A DNA stretch of 64,000 nt from Methanobacterium sp. UBA44. Lineage in GTDB: Archaea; Methanobacteriota; Methanobacteria; Methanobacteriales; Methanobacteriaceae. This document shows positions 62,802 through 64,000 of this stretch, piece after piece. The stretch covers positions 78,990-142,989 of the forward strand of contig DACV01000007.1 in the NCBI GenBank assembly GCA_002494885.1, given 5' to 3'. The first letter of the stretch is position 1. Each line of letters opens with the position of its first letter. The translations under genes and the position numbers were made by a program. Under the pieces are notes generated by a model. That model was given only the letters and a program-made list of their open reading frames with translations, had not been told where the DNA came from and searched no databases.

Positions 62802-64000
62802 TTTAAGACACCTTTTACTAATTCATAAGCCTTTCTGCCATCATTCCAATCAACGAAGATGACGACAGAAATTTGACTTGAAGAAATTTCAACTATATTA
62901 ATCTTATTTTTTTGTAAAGGTTCAGTAATTTCTGCGATTACCCCTGGTGTATCTATAAAATCCCGACTTGTAACAGTTACCATTGCTATTTCCCTTCCAA
63001 GAGAAATAGAGCTTAGATCATCAGTTTCAACTACCACATCATGAAGAACTTCATGAGCATGTTCTGATTGTGATTTATTTACAAATACAGTTATTGAATT
63101 TTTGCCTGTGGAAATCCCACAGATGTTAATTTTATTTTCTGCAAGAGTATCTGTGATTTTTGCCAGAATTCCTGCCTTTGTTAGGATTTCTTCGCCAACC
63201 ACAGCTATAACTGATATTGGTTCACTGTTTAATGTTGCGCTTTTAAGTAATTCATTATTAGATGGCCCTATAATCTCTGTACCTGGAGCAGATAGATCTC
63301 CATGGTCATAACCAATTATTTTTGCGTCTATTTTAGGATCTTTATATTTTAAAGCATGAGGATGTAATACCTGTGCCCCATGTGTTGCAAGATCTCTCAG
63401 TTCCTCAACAGAGATTTTATTAAGCATTTTTGCTGTTTGAAGTTTATTTGGGTCAGTGGACATTACACCACCAACATCAGTTACAATAATTACCCCTTCA
63501 GCTTGAAGGCAATGGCCCAGCAAGAAAGCTGTTATATCGCTTCCTCCCCGACCTAAAGTTGTTATATTTCCTGATTCATCTTTTCCAAGGAACCCACATA
63601 CTATGGGAATTATACCTTCATCCACCATCTTCCTGATTTCATTTGATTTTTCTTCTGTTGCTTTAAAATCAACTTTTGCACTTAAAAAAGTGTTGTCAGT
63701 AACTATTGGCCAAGTATCTGTATAAGGGTCCACATATTGTGATTTAACCCCCAGTGATTCTACTGTTGAGGAAAATATTCTGACACTTGTCATTTCACCC
63801 ATGGAAAATACTTCAGCAAGTTGTTTATCCGTTATGGTTTTCCCCATAGCATCATCTACAATTTTTAGAAACTCATCAGTAGTTTTATTTATTGCAGATA
63901 CAACAACAACTATTTTATTACCTTTCATGTATTCATTTACGACTGATTGGGCAGCATTTTTTATTTTTGCCCCATTTCCGATGGATGTTCCTCCAAACTT
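62798..64000 (-). CDS. lysC: Aspartate kinase, N-terminus outside the window
   Basis: The frame stays open to the window edge and there reads KFGGTSIGNGAKIKNAA, the nucleotide-binding start of aspartokinases, so the ATG at 63928 is internal and only a few residues are missing. TLGRGGSDITAFLLG is the catalytic signature. The C-terminal 150 residues are two ACT domains (ISVIAVVGEEI, MVTVTSRDFIDTPGVIAEI), the usual site of feedback inhibition. First gene of the lysC-dapA-dapB-asd cluster. Confidence 0.93.
   Translation of the reverse strand, partial: KFGGTSIGNGAKIKNAAQSVVNEYMKGNKIVVVVSAINKTTDEFLKIVDDAMGKTITDKQLAEVFSMGEMTSVRIFSSTVESLGVKSQYVDPYTDTWPIVTDNTFLSAKVDFKATEEKSNEIRKMVDEGIIPIVCGFLGKDESGNITTLGRGGSDITAFLLGHCLQAEGVIIVTDVGGVMSTDPNKLQTAKMLNKISVEELRDLATHGAQVLHPHALKYKDPKIDAKIIGYDHGDLSAPGTEIIGPSNNELLKSATLNSEPISVIAVVGEEILTKAGILAKITDTLAENKINICGISTGKNSITVFVNKSQSEHAHEVLHDVVVETDDLSSISLGREIAMVTVTSRDFIDTPGVIAEITEPLQKNKINIVEISSSQISVVIFVDWNDGRKAYELVKGVLK

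Overview
The window is a low-GC stretch of a methanogenic archaeon, most likely order Methanobacteriales and genus Methanobacterium or a close relative. The evidence is a thermosome subunit, ribosomal protein S8e, an archaeal HMG-CoA synthase/thiolase pair, a DUF2121-like protein, HypE, and above all a free-standing C-terminal half of family B DNA polymerase, a split known from Methanobacteriales. Translation signals are archaeal: GGTGA or GGAGG boxes 4-8 nt before the start. In several genes a GTG or TTG lying inside or before that box is a false upstream start, and I moved the start accordingly. No tRNA, rRNA or CRISPR array was found.

Layout. (1) 1-10.0 kb, + strand: a surface-polysaccharide locus. 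It holds a glycosyltransferase cut by the window edge, a methyltransferase, UDP-glucose dehydrogenase, a two-gene O-antigen/teichoic-acid type ABC exporter, a GT2 glycosyltransferase, a polyprenyl-phosphate sugar phosphotransferase and a membrane-anchored DUF4012-like protein. A flippase at 19.7 kb fits the same theme. (2) 10.2-21.6 kb: housekeeping genes (hemL, cbiC, an RDD protein, hypE, rps8e, PolB small subunit, a HAD phosphatase, an AAA ATPase, a PQQ-type sugar dehydrogenase, a rhodanese). (3) 21.6-24.2 kb: an accessory patch with three small membrane ORFs, two of them behind near-identical upstream regions, and an archaeal-type ATPase broken by two frameshifts, preceded by direct and inverted AACAGTACAAA repeats. 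(4) 24.2-26.5 kb: mevalonate-pathway thiolase and HMG-CoA synthase.

(5) About 26.7-37.7 kb: a probable integrated mobile element. It has a single-chain type IIG-like restriction-modification protein, 2.3 kb without long ORFs but with a 271-bp imperfect tandem repeat and two terminator-like hairpins, a run of six very small genes, a small gene plus a P-loop ATPase that is a candidate replication protein, a 276-nt nested inverted-repeat structure that looks like a structured RNA, a 54-bp palindrome, and a tyrosine recombinase. A 38-nt promoter-like motif occurs three times on the + strand (26.7, 31.5 and 33.9 kb) and ties the restriction gene to the rest. This is the part most likely to hold something undescribed.

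(6) 37.8-64 kb: an Sm-like protein, a broken sulfite-oxidase-like gene, a thioredoxin-domain (DUF255) protein, DUF2121, a metallo-beta-lactamase gene with a frameshift, a PAS/GAF histidine kinase, aroC, an endonuclease III relative, a decayed O6-alkylguanine-DNA alkyltransferase that has lost its active-site Cys, a ferredoxin, hemB, a CitG-like gene, pheS, a thermosome subunit, a secreted transglutaminase-like protein, membrane proteins, and the lysine cluster lysC-dapA-dapB-(PLD/OB protein)-asd on the - strand, with lysC running off the window end.

Across regions, three clusters of perfect AT-rich hairpins (13.25, 54.5 and 61.8 kb) sit in gaps between co-directional - strand genes and look like a repeated intergenic element. 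Four genes are disrupted. For the single-nucleotide indels a sequencing error cannot be excluded without reads; the alkyltransferase has three independent lesions and is certainly dead.
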